64,000 nucleotides of DNA from Leifsonia xyli (GTDB lineage Bacteria > Actinomycetota > Actinomycetes > Actinomycetales > Microbacteriaceae). The notes under the pieces are model-generated. The model was not told the DNA's origin. It saw nothing but the letters and a program-made list of their open reading frames with translations, and did no database searches. Positions 28,071 to 37,577 of the stretch are shown one piece after another. Within the stretch, counting starts at the first letter, position 1, and each line of letters opens with the position of its first letter. A program made the position numbers and the translations under genes. The DNA lies in NCBI GenBank assembly GCA_003243275.1, contig QFQR01000001.1, positions 62,001 to 126,000 on the forward strand. The letters are read 5' to 3'.

Positions 28071-28290
28071 CGACCGACTCCGCGAGGCGGCCGGACTCGT
28101 CGTGCCAGTCGAGCGCCGTGGCGATGAGCTTGGGCTTGTACTCCGTGCCGTGGTGGGCGCAGAAGAGCAGCTCGCCCGAGGCGAGCGTGACCCGCACGTA
28201 GGCCTGGGCGCCGCACATGTCGCAGCGATCGAGGGCGCTGAGGCTCGGACGCTCCAGCTCGACGGTGTCGTCGGCGGTGATCTGAGACAT
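28063..28290 (-). CDS. DUF7455 small zinc-ribbon-like protein
   Basis: A 75-residue protein with two metal-type pairs, CDMCGAQAYVRV (residues 22-25) and FCAHHGTEY, as in the DUF7455 family. Family members are conserved near core genes in actinobacteria with unknown role; in structure they look like a small zinc-binding module. The ATG at 28290 has a GGAG ribosome site 6 bases upstream. It is first in the strand order DUF7455, alr-like, alr. Confidence 0.82.
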   Translation of the reverse strand: MSQITADDTVELERPSLSALDRCDMCGAQAYVRVTLASGELLFCAHHGTEYKPKLIATALDWHDESGRLAESVAG

Positions 28291-28449
28291 GTCCTGCTCC
28301 TTCCCTCGGGTCGCGGTGTGGTGCTCGCTCCATGAAAGCACGCCGAAGCTGAAGATTCCGGATGCGGACGGGGCATTTCGCCCGTGGCGTACGCCAGACC
28401 CTCACACGAGGGCCTCGCGTGAACGGGAGGCGGGTCCTAGGGTTCTCCC

Positions 28450-29730
28450 ATGGGGGATGTGGGGACATCGTTGCTCGACGCTGCCGTCGCGAGTGAAACG
28501 GCGACGGAGGCACCGTCGACGGACGAGGCGCCGCACGAGGTGGCGCGACGGCGCATCCCGCGGCGTGCCATCGCGATCGGCGTCGTCGGAGCGCTGGTCA
28601 TCACGGGGGGCGTGATCGGCGGCGTGGCATGGGCGAACCGGGTCGCGCACGACGAGGCGCTCGCTGCCGCGACGACGGCGCGATCCGAGCTCGTCGGGGC
28701 GGTGGAAGCCCAGCGCACGGTCGTCCGCGCGTTCGAGGGCTCGGTCACCGAGGCCATCGCGTTGCGTGACGCCCTGGCCACCGAGGTGCTCGCGAACGCG
28801 TCGCTGCTCGGTGGCGCGGATGCGCTCGCGGCTCTCACCGCCGCGCACTCCGCGTTGGCGGCAGAGCTCGCCACGCAGCTCGAGGTCGCCGAGCCGATCT
28901 CGGCCACCCCGATCCCCGACGCGGCGCCCCTCGAGATGCCGGGCACGGTCGATGCGGAGCTGGGCACCGACGAGCTGAAGGCCCTGACGGCCGGGTATCG
29001 AGCGGATGCGAAGACGGCATCCGCCGCGACGGCAGCCCTCACGACGCGGGCGGGCGGGCTCGACGCCGCGCTCGGAGCGGCGCGCGAGCAGCTGACGGCG
29101 CTCGTCGCCACCATCCCGACGGTCGACGCGGCGCTCATCGCGAGCAACCCCCTCGCCTCGACGGACTCTCAGGCCGCCGCGTCCGCTGCGGTCACGGCCC
29201 TCGGTGCGGCATCCGCCGACGCCGATCTTCCGGCGCTGCTCGCCGCCTACGCGACCGCGGCCTCCGGGGTGATCGCCGCTCAGCAGGCCGAGGCGGCGCG
29301 GATCGCCGCCGAGGAGGCGGCGAAGGCGGCCGCCGCGAAGCGCTCCCGTACGGGAGGAGGCGGCGGTGGCGGCGGTGGTTCCTCCGGTGGTGGCGGTGGG
29401 GTGCTCGGCGAGACGAACGCGGCTCGCGCGGCGAACGGCGTGGCCGCGCTCTCCGGCAACGGCACTCTGAACTCCCGCTCCTGCACCTTCGCGGCCGAGC
29501 TCGCCGCGAACAACGGCGACCTCTACCACAGCGCCTTCGCGGGCGGCTTCTCCACCTGGGGCGAGAACGTCGCCTACGGCTACGGAAGCGCCGCGGCCGT
29601 CGTGGCCGGGTGGATGAACTCCTCGGGGCACCGAGCGAACATCCTCAATTCCGCGTTCACGCAGATGGGCGCCTGTTCGGCGACGTCGAGCACCGGGCGC
29701 GTCTACTGGGTGCAGCAGTTCGGCGGCTGA
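28450..29730 (+). CDS. Membrane-anchored CAP-domain (SCP-like) protein
   Basis: A 426-residue protein with a cytoplasmic start of about 37 residues and one membrane helix (IAIGVVGALVITGGVIGGVAW, about 41-61). A long Ala-rich helical stalk and a poly-Gly/Ser linker near residue 301 follow, and then a CAP domain to the end. The CAP signature is readable: VLGETNAARAANGVAAL, LYHSAFAGGFSTWGENVAYGYGS, WMNSSGHRANILNSAF and RVYWVQQFGG, with its His/Glu metal positions. CAP proteins are extracellular and often wall-associated; the enzymatic role is unknown. The ATG at 28450 is divergent from DUF7455. Confidence 0.85.
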   Translation: MGDVGTSLLDAAVASETATEAPSTDEAPHEVARRRIPRRAIAIGVVGALVITGGVIGGVAWANRVAHDEALAAATTARSELVGAVEAQRTVVRAFEGSVTEAIALRDALATEVLANASLLGGADALAALTAAHSALAAELATQLEVAEPISATPIPDAAPLEMPGTVDAELGTDELKALTAGYRADAKTASAATAALTTRAGGLDAALGAAREQLTALVATIPTVDAALIASNPLASTDSQAAASAAVTALGAASADADLPALLAAYATAASGVIAAQQAEAARIAAEEAAKAAAAKRSRTGGGGGGGGGSSGGGGGVLGETNAARAANGVAALSGNGTLNSRSCTFAAELAANNGDLYHSAFAGGFSTWGENVAYGYGSAAAVVAGWMNSSGHRANILNSAFTQMGACSATSSTGRVYWVQQFGG

Positions 29731-29783
29731 GCGCGCGGGTGCGCCTCCGGGGCGCCGGGGGAGGCCGCGGTTAGGCTCGACCG

Positions 29784-31856
29784 GTGACCGACTACTCCGC
29801 GCGCCATCTCTCCGTTCTCGAGGGCCTCGAGGCGGTTCGCAAGCGTCCCGGAATGTACATCGGCTCGACCGATTCCCGCGGTCTCATGCACTGCCTGTGG
29901 GAGATCATCGACAACTCGGTCGACGAGGCCCTCGCCGGGTACGGGACCGACATCGAGGTGGTGCTGCACCCGGACGAGTCGGTCGAGGTGCGCGACAGGG
30001 CGCGCGGCATCCCGGTGGACATCGAGCCGAAGACGGGGCTCACGGGCGTCGAGGTGGTCTTCACGAAGCTGCACGCGGGAGGCAAGTTCGGCGGGGGCTC
30101 CTACGCGGCCTCGGGCGGGTTGCACGGTGTCGGCGCCTCGGTCGTCAACGCGCTCTCGGAGCGCCTCGACGTCGAGGTGGACCGCGACGGCAAGACCTGG
30201 GCGATGTCGTTCCACCGCGGCGAGCCGGGGGTCTTCGCGGATGCGGGGGAGCCGACTCCGGATGCCGCGTTCACGCCGTTCGTCTCGGGCAGCGAGCTCC
30301 GGGTGGTCGGCAAGGTCGCCAAGGGCGTCACGGGCACCCGCATCCGCTACTGGGCCGACCGGCAGATCTTCACGAAGGGGGCGGGGTTCCAGGCGGAGGA
30401 GCTCATGGGGCGGGCCCGCCAGACGGCCTTCCTGGTGCCCGGGCTCGGGATCGAGATCCGCGACGAGCGGGGCGAGGCGCCCGAGACCTCCCGTTTCCGG
30501 TTCGCGGGCGGTATCAGCGAATTCGTCGAGCATCTGGCACCGGATGCCGGCGTGACCGACATCTGGCGGATCCAGGGAACCGGCGGCTACCGCGAGACGG
30601 TGCCCGTGCTGCAGGACAACGGCCACATGGTGCCGACCGAGTTGCAGCGCGAGTGCGAGGTCGACGTGGCGCTGCGCTGGGGCACGGGCTACGACACCGT
30701 GTTCAAGAGCTTCGTCAACATCATCGCGACCCCGAAGGGCGGCACCCACCAGGCGGGCTTCGAGCAGGGGCTGCTCAAGTTCCTGCGCGCCGAGGTGGAG
30801 AAGAACGCGCGGCGGCTCAAGGCGGGCAGCGACAAGCTGGAGAAGGACGACGTGCTCGCGGGGCTCACCGCGGTGCTGACCGTGCGGCTGCCCGAGCCGC
30901 AGTTCGAGGGGCAGACGAAGGAGGTGCTCGGCACGCCCGCGGTGCGCGCGATCGTGTCGAATGCGCTCGTCGCAGGCCTCCAGGAGCGCTTCGCGAGCAC
31001 CAAGCGCGACGACAAGAGCCAATCCGCGCTCGTGCTCGACAAGGTCGTCGCCGAGATGAAGTCGCGGATCTCGGCGCGGGCGCACAAGGAGACCCAGCGG
31101 CGCAAGAACGCGCTGGAGAGCTCATCGCTTCCCGCGAAGCTCGTCGACTGCCGCTCGAACGACATCGCCGACACCGAGCTCTTCATCGTGGAGGGCGACT
31201 CCGCGCTCGGCACCGCGAAGCTCGCGCGCGACTCGGAGCACCAGGCGCTGCTCCCCATCCGGGGCAAGATCCTCAACGTGCAGAAGGCCTCGGTGGCCGA
31301 CATGCTCGGCAACGCCGAGTGCGCCTCGATCATCCAGGTGATCGGCGCCGGCTCCGGCCGCAGCTTCGACCTCGAGGCGGCGCGCTACGGCAAGGTCATC
31401 ATCATGAGCGACGCGGATGTCGACGGCGCGCACATCCGCACCCTGCTGCTGACGCTGTTCTTCCGCTACATGCGGCCGATGATCGAAGACGGCCGGGTGT
31501 TCGCGGCGGTGCCGCCGCTGCACCGCGTCGTGGCGATGAATCCGGGCTCGAAGCCCAACGACATCATCTACACCTACTCCGAGCAGGAGCTCCAGGGTGT
31601 GCTGGCGGCGCTCAAGAAGCAGGGCCGGCGCTACCAGGATCCGATCCAGCGCTACAAGGGACTCGGTGAGATGGATGCCGATCAGCTCGCCGAGACGACG
31701 ATGAGCCGCGCGCACCGCACCCTGCGCCGGGTCCGCGTCGAGGACGCGGATGCGGCGAACCGCGTGTTCGAGCTCCTGATGGGCAACGACGTCGCGCCGC
31801 GCAAGGAGTTCATCATCGCCGGCCAGGGTCTCGACCGCTCGCGCGTCGACATCTGA
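29784..31856 (+). CDS. parE: DNA topoisomerase IV subunit B
   Basis: A 690-residue type IIA topoisomerase ATPase/TOPRIM subunit. It has YSARHLSVLEGLEAVRKRPGMYIGST, the ATP-lid block GLHGVGASVVNALS, and the TOPRIM motifs FIVEGDSA and IIMSDADVDGAHIRTLLLTLFFR. It lacks the GyrB-type insert, and its partner parC is convergent next door, so ParE rather than GyrB fits. One oddity: the usual D-N-G-R-G-I-P box near residue 72 reads DRARGIPV, so the first glycine of the nucleotide-binding box is replaced by alanine while the key aspartate stays. It starts at GTG 29784. Confidence 0.93.
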   Translation: MTDYSARHLSVLEGLEAVRKRPGMYIGSTDSRGLMHCLWEIIDNSVDEALAGYGTDIEVVLHPDESVEVRDRARGIPVDIEPKTGLTGVEVVFTKLHAGGKFGGGSYAASGGLHGVGASVVNALSERLDVEVDRDGKTWAMSFHRGEPGVFADAGEPTPDAAFTPFVSGSELRVVGKVAKGVTGTRIRYWADRQIFTKGAGFQAEELMGRARQTAFLVPGLGIEIRDERGEAPETSRFRFAGGISEFVEHLAPDAGVTDIWRIQGTGGYRETVPVLQDNGHMVPTELQRECEVDVALRWGTGYDTVFKSFVNIIATPKGGTHQAGFEQGLLKFLRAEVEKNARRLKAGSDKLEKDDVLAGLTAVLTVRLPEPQFEGQTKEVLGTPAVRAIVSNALVAGLQERFASTKRDDKSQSALVLDKVVAEMKSRISARAHKETQRRKNALESSSLPAKLVDCRSNDIADTELFIVEGDSALGTAKLARDSEHQALLPIRGKILNVQKASVADMLGNAECASIIQVIGAGSGRSFDLEAARYGKVIIMSDADVDGAHIRTLLLTLFFRYMRPMIEDGRVFAAVPPLHRVVAMNPGSKPNDIIYTYSEQELQGVLAALKKQGRRYQDPIQRYKGLGEMDADQLAETTMSRAHRTLRRVRVEDADAANRVFELLMGNDVAPRKEFIIAGQGLDRSRVDI

Positions 31857-31893
31857 CGGCGCTCTCGGCCGCTCGGCGGGCCGAGGAGCGCCG
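31857..31893. terminator. Bidirectional terminator between parE and parC
   Basis: CGGCGCTCTCGGCC (31857-31870) pairs with GGCCGAGGAGCGCCG (31879-31893) with a single one-base bulge. The stem starts directly after the parE stop and lies 8 bases from the parC stop, so it can end both convergent transcripts. Confidence 0.7.
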
Positions 31894-31900
31894 GCGGAGG

Positions 31901-34372
31901 CTAGAGCGCCCGTCCCACGGAGGCGATGACTGCGTCGAGCGGCGCCCCGGAGGCGTCGCGCTTGGCGCCTGCCTCGGGCAGTGCGCGCGCCGCGCCGTCG
32001 GCCGAGACCGCGAGAGCGGGAGCGGGCCCGACCCAGGCGAGCGCGAGCGCGCTCTCGCCCTTCAGGAAGCTGTGCGAGCGCACGCCGCCCGTGGCGCGGC
32101 CCTTGCCGGGGAACTCGCTGAAGTGCGAGACCTTCCCGCGCCCCGGATCCGTCCCCGGAAGCGTCTCGGTGGGGGTCGAGATCGTCACGACCACCGCATC
32201 CGCCTGGTCGACGACGGCGAAGCAGAGCACCGTGGCGCCCGAGGCGAGGTTGATGCCCGCCATGCCGCCCGCCGCAGCCCCCTGCGGTCGCACCTGGGCG
32301 GCGGGGAAGTGCAGCAACTGGGAGTCGGAGGCGACGAAGACGAGCTCGTCCGCATCCGTTCCCTGGCCCACGCCCACGACCTCGTCGCCCGCTTTGAGCG
32401 CGATGATCTCGACGTCGGGGCGGTTCGGATAGCCGCCGGGCGCGACGCGCTTGACGACGCCCTGGCGGGTGCCGAGGGCGATCGCCTCCTCGGAGCCGAG
32501 CGAGACGAGCCCGACGATGCGCTCCTTCTTGTCGGCGAGGCCCAGATAGTCGCCGATGCGCGCCCCCGCGGCGAGCTGCACCGAGTTCGGCGGAACCGAG
32601 GGCAGGTCGACGGGGGTGAACCGGATGAGACGCCCGCGTGAGGTGATCGCGCCGAGCTCGCCGCGGGTCGTGCCGCGCACCGTCGACAGGATCGCGTCGT
32701 GCTTGGATCGGCGCCCCGTCGATGCCGCCAGCTCGACGCCGTCGGGGAGGTCGACCCGCACCGCGCGCCCCGTGGTCGACAGCACGACGAGGGTCGGCGC
32801 GTCCGCGATCTCGAGCGAGACCCCCGCTGCGGCCTTCCGCGCCATCGCGGGAGAGACCTGTGCGCCGGCCTCGGTGAGCAGGGTGCGACGCGGTGTGCCG
32901 AACCGGTCGGCGACCTCGTCCAGCTCGATCCCGACCTGCGTGCGGATGCGGCCGGGATCGGCGAGCAGCGCCTCCAGCTCGGCGATCTCGGCACGCAGCT
33001 TGTCGCGCTCGGTCTCGAGCTCGATGCGGCTGAACCGGGTGAGGCGACGCAGCTGCAGCTCGAGGATGTAGTCGGCCTGCAGGGTGGAGAGGTCGAACAC
33101 CTCCATGAGTCGGCTGCGCGCCTGGGCGGTGTCGTCGCTCCCGCGGATGAGCTGGATGACCTCGTCGATGTCGAGGATCGCGATGAGCAACCCCTCGACG
33201 AGGTGCAGCCGCTCCTGCCGGCGCGCGAGACGGTACTGCGAGCGGCGCGTGACGACCTGGATGCGATGGTCGAGGTAGACCCGCAGCAGCTCGCGCAGCC
33301 CGAGCGTCTGCGGGCGTCCCTCGACGAGGGCCACGTTGTTGATCGAGAAACCGTCTTCGAGCGGGGTGAGCCGGTAGAGCTGCTCGAGCACGGCCTCGGG
33401 GGAGAAGCCGGTCTTGATGCCGATCACGAGCCGCAGGCCGTTCTTGCGGTCGGTGAGGTCGGTGACGTCGGCGATGCCCGTGATCTTCTTCGCGTTCACC
33501 CCATCCTTGATCTTCTCGATGACCTTCTCGGGCCCGACGAGGTAGGGCAGCTCGGTGACCACGAGTCCCGTGCGGCGTGCGGAGAGCTGCTCCACGCCGA
33601 CCTTGGCCCGCGTCTTGAAGGAGCCGCGGCCGGTCGCGTAGGCGTCGCGGATGCCGTCGAGCCCGACGATCGTGCCGCCGGTGGGCAGGTCGGGGCCGGG
33701 CACGTACGCCATCAGCTCCTCGAGCGTGGCCTCGGGGTTCTCGAGGAGGTGGCGCGCCGCACCGACCACCTCGATGAGGTTGTGCGGGGCCATGTTGGTG
33801 GCCATCCCGACCGCGATCCCGCTCGCGCCGTTGACGAGGAGGTTCGGGTAGGCGGCAGGCAGCACCGAGGGCTGCGTGAGCTGGTTGTCGTAGTTCGGCA
33901 CGAAGTCGACGACGTCCTCGTCGAGGGATTCGACGAGCGCGAGCGCGGCGGCCTGCATCCGGGCCTCGGTGTAGCGCGGCGCGGCCGGTCCGTCGTCGAG
34001 CGAGCCGAAGTTGCCGTGCCCGTCCACGAGCGGCACCCGCATCGTGAAGTCCTGCGCGAGGCGCACGAGTGCGTCGTAGATCGCGGTGTCGCCGTGCGGA
34101 TGCAGGCGGCCCATCACGTCGCCGACGACACGCGCCGACTTGACGTGTCCGCGATCCGGGCGCAGCCCCATCTCGTTCATCTGGAACAGGATGCGGCGCT
34201 GCACGGGCTTCAGCCCGTCGCGTGCGTCGGGAAGGGCACGGGAGTAGATGACCGAGTACGCGTATTCGAGGAACGAGCCCTGCATCTCGGTGGAGACGTC
34301 GACGTCCTCGATGCGTTCGCCGGAGGCGAGGGCGTCAGCGGGCTGCGGCGTGGTGTTGTCGGGCGGAGTCAT
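31901..34372 (-). CDS. parC: DNA topoisomerase IV subunit A
   Basis: The 823-residue breakage-reunion subunit has EYAYSVIYSRALPDARDGLKPVQRRIL, the quinolone-region loop HPHGDTAIYDALVRLAQ and the catalytic tyrosine in AAPRYTEARM. A C-terminal beta-pinwheel with repeats of the GYPNRPDVEI/RLIRF type follows. With ParE it decatenates chromosomes. The ATG at 34372 is only 12 bases from the start of the divergent phosphodiesterase gene, so each promoter must lie inside the other coding region. Confidence 0.95.
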   Translation of the reverse strand: MTPPDNTTPQPADALASGERIEDVDVSTEMQGSFLEYAYSVIYSRALPDARDGLKPVQRRILFQMNEMGLRPDRGHVKSARVVGDVMGRLHPHGDTAIYDALVRLAQDFTMRVPLVDGHGNFGSLDDGPAAPRYTEARMQAAALALVESLDEDVVDFVPNYDNQLTQPSVLPAAYPNLLVNGASGIAVGMATNMAPHNLIEVVGAARHLLENPEATLEELMAYVPGPDLPTGGTIVGLDGIRDAYATGRGSFKTRAKVGVEQLSARRTGLVVTELPYLVGPEKVIEKIKDGVNAKKITGIADVTDLTDRKNGLRLVIGIKTGFSPEAVLEQLYRLTPLEDGFSINNVALVEGRPQTLGLRELLRVYLDHRIQVVTRRSQYRLARRQERLHLVEGLLIAILDIDEVIQLIRGSDDTAQARSRLMEVFDLSTLQADYILELQLRRLTRFSRIELETERDKLRAEIAELEALLADPGRIRTQVGIELDEVADRFGTPRRTLLTEAGAQVSPAMARKAAAGVSLEIADAPTLVVLSTTGRAVRVDLPDGVELAASTGRRSKHDAILSTVRGTTRGELGAITSRGRLIRFTPVDLPSVPPNSVQLAAGARIGDYLGLADKKERIVGLVSLGSEEAIALGTRQGVVKRVAPGGYPNRPDVEIIALKAGDEVVGVGQGTDADELVFVASDSQLLHFPAAQVRPQGAAAGGMAGINLASGATVLCFAVVDQADAVVVTISTPTETLPGTDPGRGKVSHFSEFPGKGRATGGVRSHSFLKGESALALAWVGPAPALAVSADGAARALPEAGAKRDASGAPLDAVIASVGRAL

Positions 34373-34384
34373 AAGATCGTCGCC

Positions 34385-35494
34385 ATGTTACCGGCGGCGA
34401 AAACGCACAGGCTGAGCCTCGCGGATGTCGTGCCGAATTGCCTCGACGCGCTCACGGGTGGCGGTGGTCGGCTGCGGTTGGGGCGCGTCGAGAAGGCGAT
34501 CGTGGTGGTCGCCGACGGCCTCGGCCACGCGCAGCTCGCCGCCCACAGCGGCCACGCGCGCACCCTCGCGAAAAGGCTGCCGCTGGATCCGGCGATCGGT
34601 TCCGGGTTCCCGACGACGACCGTCGCCGCACTGACCACCCTCACGACGGGCGAGCCCGCCGGGCGGCACGGTCTCGTCGGCTACCGGGTGCTCGATCCTG
34701 ATGCCGACCGGGTGGTCAATCAGCTCTCCGGGTGGGAGGGTCTCGATCCGGCGCGCTGGCAGCGGATGCCGACGCTGTTCGAGCGGGCGACCGCGGCTGG
34801 GGTGCGCGCGGTGGCCATCACGCACACCCGCTATCGCGACTCGCCGTTCACCCGGGCGATGCTGCGCGGTGCGGAGTTCCTGGCGGCGACGGGGGCCGCC
34901 GGTCGCACCGAACAGCTGCGCGGGGTGCTCGCCGCCCCCGGACCCGCGCTCGTGTACTACTACGTCCCCGATCTCGACGTCGCGGGGCACGCGCACGGCG
35001 TGGACTCGCCGGAGTGGCTCGTCGCGCTCGAGTCCTTCGATGCGGAGATGAGCTCCCTCACGGGCATGCTCGGCGCGCGCGCGGGGGCGCTCGTGACGGC
35101 CGACCACGGAATGGTCGACGTGCCCGCCCACGCCCAACGGCTCGTGCCGCCCGCGCTTCTCGAGGGCGTGCGGCATATCGCCGGCGAGCCGCGGTGCCTG
35201 CAACTGCATCTCGAGAACGGCATCTCGGCGCGCGAGGTCGCTGAACGTTGGCGCGAGGCGGAGGGCGCCCGCGCATGGATCGGCACGCGTGCGGAGGCGG
35301 TCGCGGCCGGCTGGTTCGGAGATCTCGACCCCGAGGTCGAGCCGCGCATCGGCGAGGTGCTGGTCGCGGCGAGGGGCGACGGCGCGTACTACGCCGATCC
35401 GAACGACACCGCCCGCCGCATGATCGGGCAGCACGGCTCGCTCACCCCCGCGGAGACGGCGGTGCCGCTGCTCCGTTTCGGTGCCTTCGCCTGA
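34385..35494 (+). CDS. Alkaline-phosphatase-superfamily phosphodiesterase/pyrophosphatase-like protein
   Basis: A 369-residue protein of the type I phosphodiesterase/nucleotide pyrophosphatase fold. Visible blocks are VVVADGLGHAQL (metal aspartate), GFPTTTVAALTTLTTGEPAGRHGLVGY (nucleophile threonine), YYYVPDLDVAGHAHG (Asp/His metal ligands), LVTADHGMVD and a late IGQHGSLTPAE histidine. There is no signal peptide or membrane helix, so it should be cytoplasmic. The frame is open far upstream, but that part is antisense to parC; ATG 34385 starts the family sequence. It ends 10 bases from the convergent sepH. Confidence 0.88.
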   Translation: MLPAAKTHRLSLADVVPNCLDALTGGGGRLRLGRVEKAIVVVADGLGHAQLAAHSGHARTLAKRLPLDPAIGSGFPTTTVAALTTLTTGEPAGRHGLVGYRVLDPDADRVVNQLSGWEGLDPARWQRMPTLFERATAAGVRAVAITHTRYRDSPFTRAMLRGAEFLAATGAAGRTEQLRGVLAAPGPALVYYYVPDLDVAGHAHGVDSPEWLVALESFDAEMSSLTGMLGARAGALVTADHGMVDVPAHAQRLVPPALLEGVRHIAGEPRCLQLHLENGISAREVAERWREAEGARAWIGTRAEAVAAGWFGDLDPEVEPRIGEVLVAARGDGAYYADPNDTARRMIGQHGSLTPAETAVPLLRFGAFA

Positions 35495-35504
35495 GGCGCG
35501 GCGC

Positions 35505-36545
35505 CTAGTCCTCGTCGCCGCGCGCGCCGAAGACGATCTCGTCCCAGCTCGGCATCGAGGCACGGCCGCGACGCTTGCCCAAGGGGCCGGTCGCGCCGGA
35601 GGATCCGGATGCCTTCGCCGTCGGCTGCGAGGAGTAGCTCGCGGGGACGGGTTCGTCCGGCACGCCGTCGAGCGGCACGTCCACGAGCTTCACGACCCCG
35701 GTCGAGGGATGCGCGGCGAGGTCCGGGTCGCCCTCCTCGAGGTCGAGCGGCTCCCGTTCGCCCCGACGTCGGCGGAGCGCCTCGAGCAGGTCGGCGGTGT
35801 GGTGGGTGCCGGTCGTGTCCTCGACGGGCGGTGCGGTGCGCGTTCCGAACTCGATCTGGCTGAACTCGACGGCCGTGACGATCGTGCCGTCGGCATCCGG
35901 CTCCACAGAGAAGGCGCCCGAGTCGAACCGCGCGTCATCGCGCTCGTCGAGCGGCACGGCACGCAGCCGGGGGATGAGGCTCGGCGGGAACTCACCCTGC
36001 TGCGAGAGCTGCACGGCCTCCTGGTTGAGCGGCTGAAGCGACTGCTTCTTGGGCTCGAAACCCCAGCGCGCATCGCGCGCGATGTCGCCCGCCGTGAAGG
36101 TCAGCTTGACGATCCAGCCGCCGCCCTGCTCCTTCCAGCTGGCCCAGCGCTCCCCGGTCGCGCCGGCGTCGGCGAGTCGTTCCCGGATGACGGAGCCGAA
36201 GGTGGCGCCCGAGGCGAGCGGATCGGTCTCGACGGCCATATGCACGGGCACGTTGAGCGCGGATTCGATGACGTACTCGCGCTCGGCGAGCACGGGGCCC
36301 TCGAAGCGCTTGACGTATTCGAGCGACGCGCCGGTCACCCGTGCCACATCTTCGGCGGTCATCCCGGCGCGGATCTGGGTCTGGATCTCACGCGGTGCGA
36401 GGCGGCGCAGCGGGCCCGTGTCGGGCATCGAGGCGCGCAGCCGCGACTGTGCGGTCTCGTCGACTTCGACGCGGTACTGTTCGCCGTCGTCGGAGGCGAC
36501 CAGGAGCGAGCCGTTCTCGACTCCGATGACCTTGAGCTCTTGCAT
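35505..36545 (-). CDS. sepH: Septation protein SepH
   Basis: A 346-residue protein matching SepH (DUF3071). The N-terminal domain starts MQELKVIGVENGSLLVASDDGEQYRV with a helix-turn-helix-like stretch (APREIQTQIRAGMTAEDVARVTG, about residues 50-72). A disordered middle and tail follow, ending in KRRGRASMPSWDEIVFG, the conserved terminal motif. SepH binds FtsZ and helps Z-ring function in actinobacteria. The ATG at 36545 is divergent from DUF4193. Confidence 0.9.
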   Translation of the reverse strand: MQELKVIGVENGSLLVASDDGEQYRVEVDETAQSRLRASMPDTGPLRRLAPREIQTQIRAGMTAEDVARVTGASLEYVKRFEGPVLAEREYVIESALNVPVHMAVETDPLASGATFGSVIRERLADAGATGERWASWKEQGGGWIVKLTFTAGDIARDARWGFEPKKQSLQPLNQEAVQLSQQGEFPPSLIPRLRAVPLDERDDARFDSGAFSVEPDADGTIVTAVEFSQIEFGTRTAPPVEDTTGTHHTADLLEALRRRRGEREPLDLEEGDPDLAAHPSTGVVKLVDVPLDGVPDEPVPASYSSQPTAKASGSSGATGPLGKRRGRASMPSWDEIVFGARGDED

Positions 36546-36750
36546 GCGGAACGACCTCCAGCCGTCATGATTCGCGCCCAGGATGCCACGAAGACGGCAC
36601 GAAACCGCGGAATACCGTGGGCGCGCCGCGAGTTGCATCGGCAGCGGTTCCCGAGCTTTCTGGGAGGCGCCTGGGAGAGTTTGCGCTCAGGCATCCGATG
36701 ATGCAAACTGACGCCGCTTCACCCGCACGCAGCGACTTGGATGGATGGGA

Positions 36751-37041
36751 ATGGCTACCGATTACGACGCCCCGCGGAAGACCGACGACGACACCGAGTC
36801 GATCCAGGCCCTCCAGGAGCGTGTTCCGGACAAGTTGTCCGGAGTCGTCGACGTCGATGACGCCGACAACCCCGGCTTCGAGCTCGGCGGTTCGGATCTG
36901 TCCGACCTGGATCTCGACGTCGTCGTGCTCCCGCCCCAGGAGGACGAGTTCACCTGCGTGAGCTGCTTCCTGGTGAAGCACCAGTCGCAGTTCGACCACA
37001 AGGGCGAGCTCGGGCCGATCTGCATCGAGTGCGCCGCCTGA
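36751..37041 (+). CDS. DUF4193 protein
   Basis: A 96-residue acidic protein, MATDYDAPRKTDDDTESIQ, with a C-terminal metal-type motif FTCVSCFLVKHQSQF and CIEC (four cysteines as two C-x2-C pairs). It is a DUF4193 member, conserved in actinobacteria beside sepH/dut, function unknown. ATG 36751 is favoured because GGATGGGA lies just before it and the family sequence begins MATDYDAP; ATG 36745 would add two residues. Confidence 0.9.
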   Translation: MATDYDAPRKTDDDTESIQALQERVPDKLSGVVDVDDADNPGFELGGSDLSDLDLDVVVLPPQEDEFTCVSCFLVKHQSQFDHKGELGPICIECAA

Positions 37042-37103
37042 GCCTCTGAGGTGATCGAGGAGCGCCGCCGCAGGCGACGCGTCTCAGATCACCTGCTTCG
37101 AGG

Positions 37104-37544
37104 TCACCGGGCGCTGTGCGCCGCGATCGCCGCCGTGAGCCGCTCGGCGTGCCTGCTGGAGATCAGCCAGTACGGCGTCGGATCGTCGGGGTCGACCAGC
37201 TCGACACGCACGACATCCGGGATCCAGCCTCGGATCAGCAGCCAGGCGTCGGCGTGCAGGCCCGTGCCGCGCTCGCGCACCGCGTCGGCACCGCGCATCG
37301 CGTGCACCTCGCCGACGAGCGCGAGCGGCAGCCGCGCGCGCCCGGCGCGGAGCACGCCGTCGCCCACCGTGACCACCGGCGTCGTGAGCAGGAGCGCGCC
37401 GACGATGGCCGCGTGCAGCGCGATCGCGACGATCACTCCCGCGGTCGGGTTGATCGGCAGGAACACGATCAGAGACGCCGGGATCACGAGTGCGGTCGCG
37501 AGGTAGATCCAGGCTGCGGGCCAGAGGCGTTCACGGTAGGTCAT
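37104..37544 (-). CDS. DUF3093 membrane protein
   Basis: A 146-residue protein with two membrane helices (about residues 10-28 and 34-54) and a soluble tail with RGWIPDVVRVELVDPDDPTPYWLISSRH, the DUF3093 signature. This family flanks dut in many actinobacteria; its role is unknown. ATG 37544 or GTG 37547 could be the start. It is divergent from dut, 33 bases apart, and convergent with DUF4193. Confidence 0.88.
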   Translation of the reverse strand: MTYRERLWPAAWIYLATALVIPASLIVFLPINPTAGVIVAIALHAAIVGALLLTTPVVTVGDGVLRAGRARLPLALVGEVHAMRGADAVRERGTGLHADAWLLIRGWIPDVVRVELVDPDDPTPYWLISSRHAERLTAAIAAHSAR

Positions 37545-37577
37545 CACGCCTATTCGACCATGGACTATCGTCGTGGG

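Noticed and set aside
32699..34384. N-terminal extension of the phosphodiesterase-like gene through parC
   Set aside because: The stretch is antisense to the conserved parC gene and has no domain; the family sequence begins at ATG 34385.
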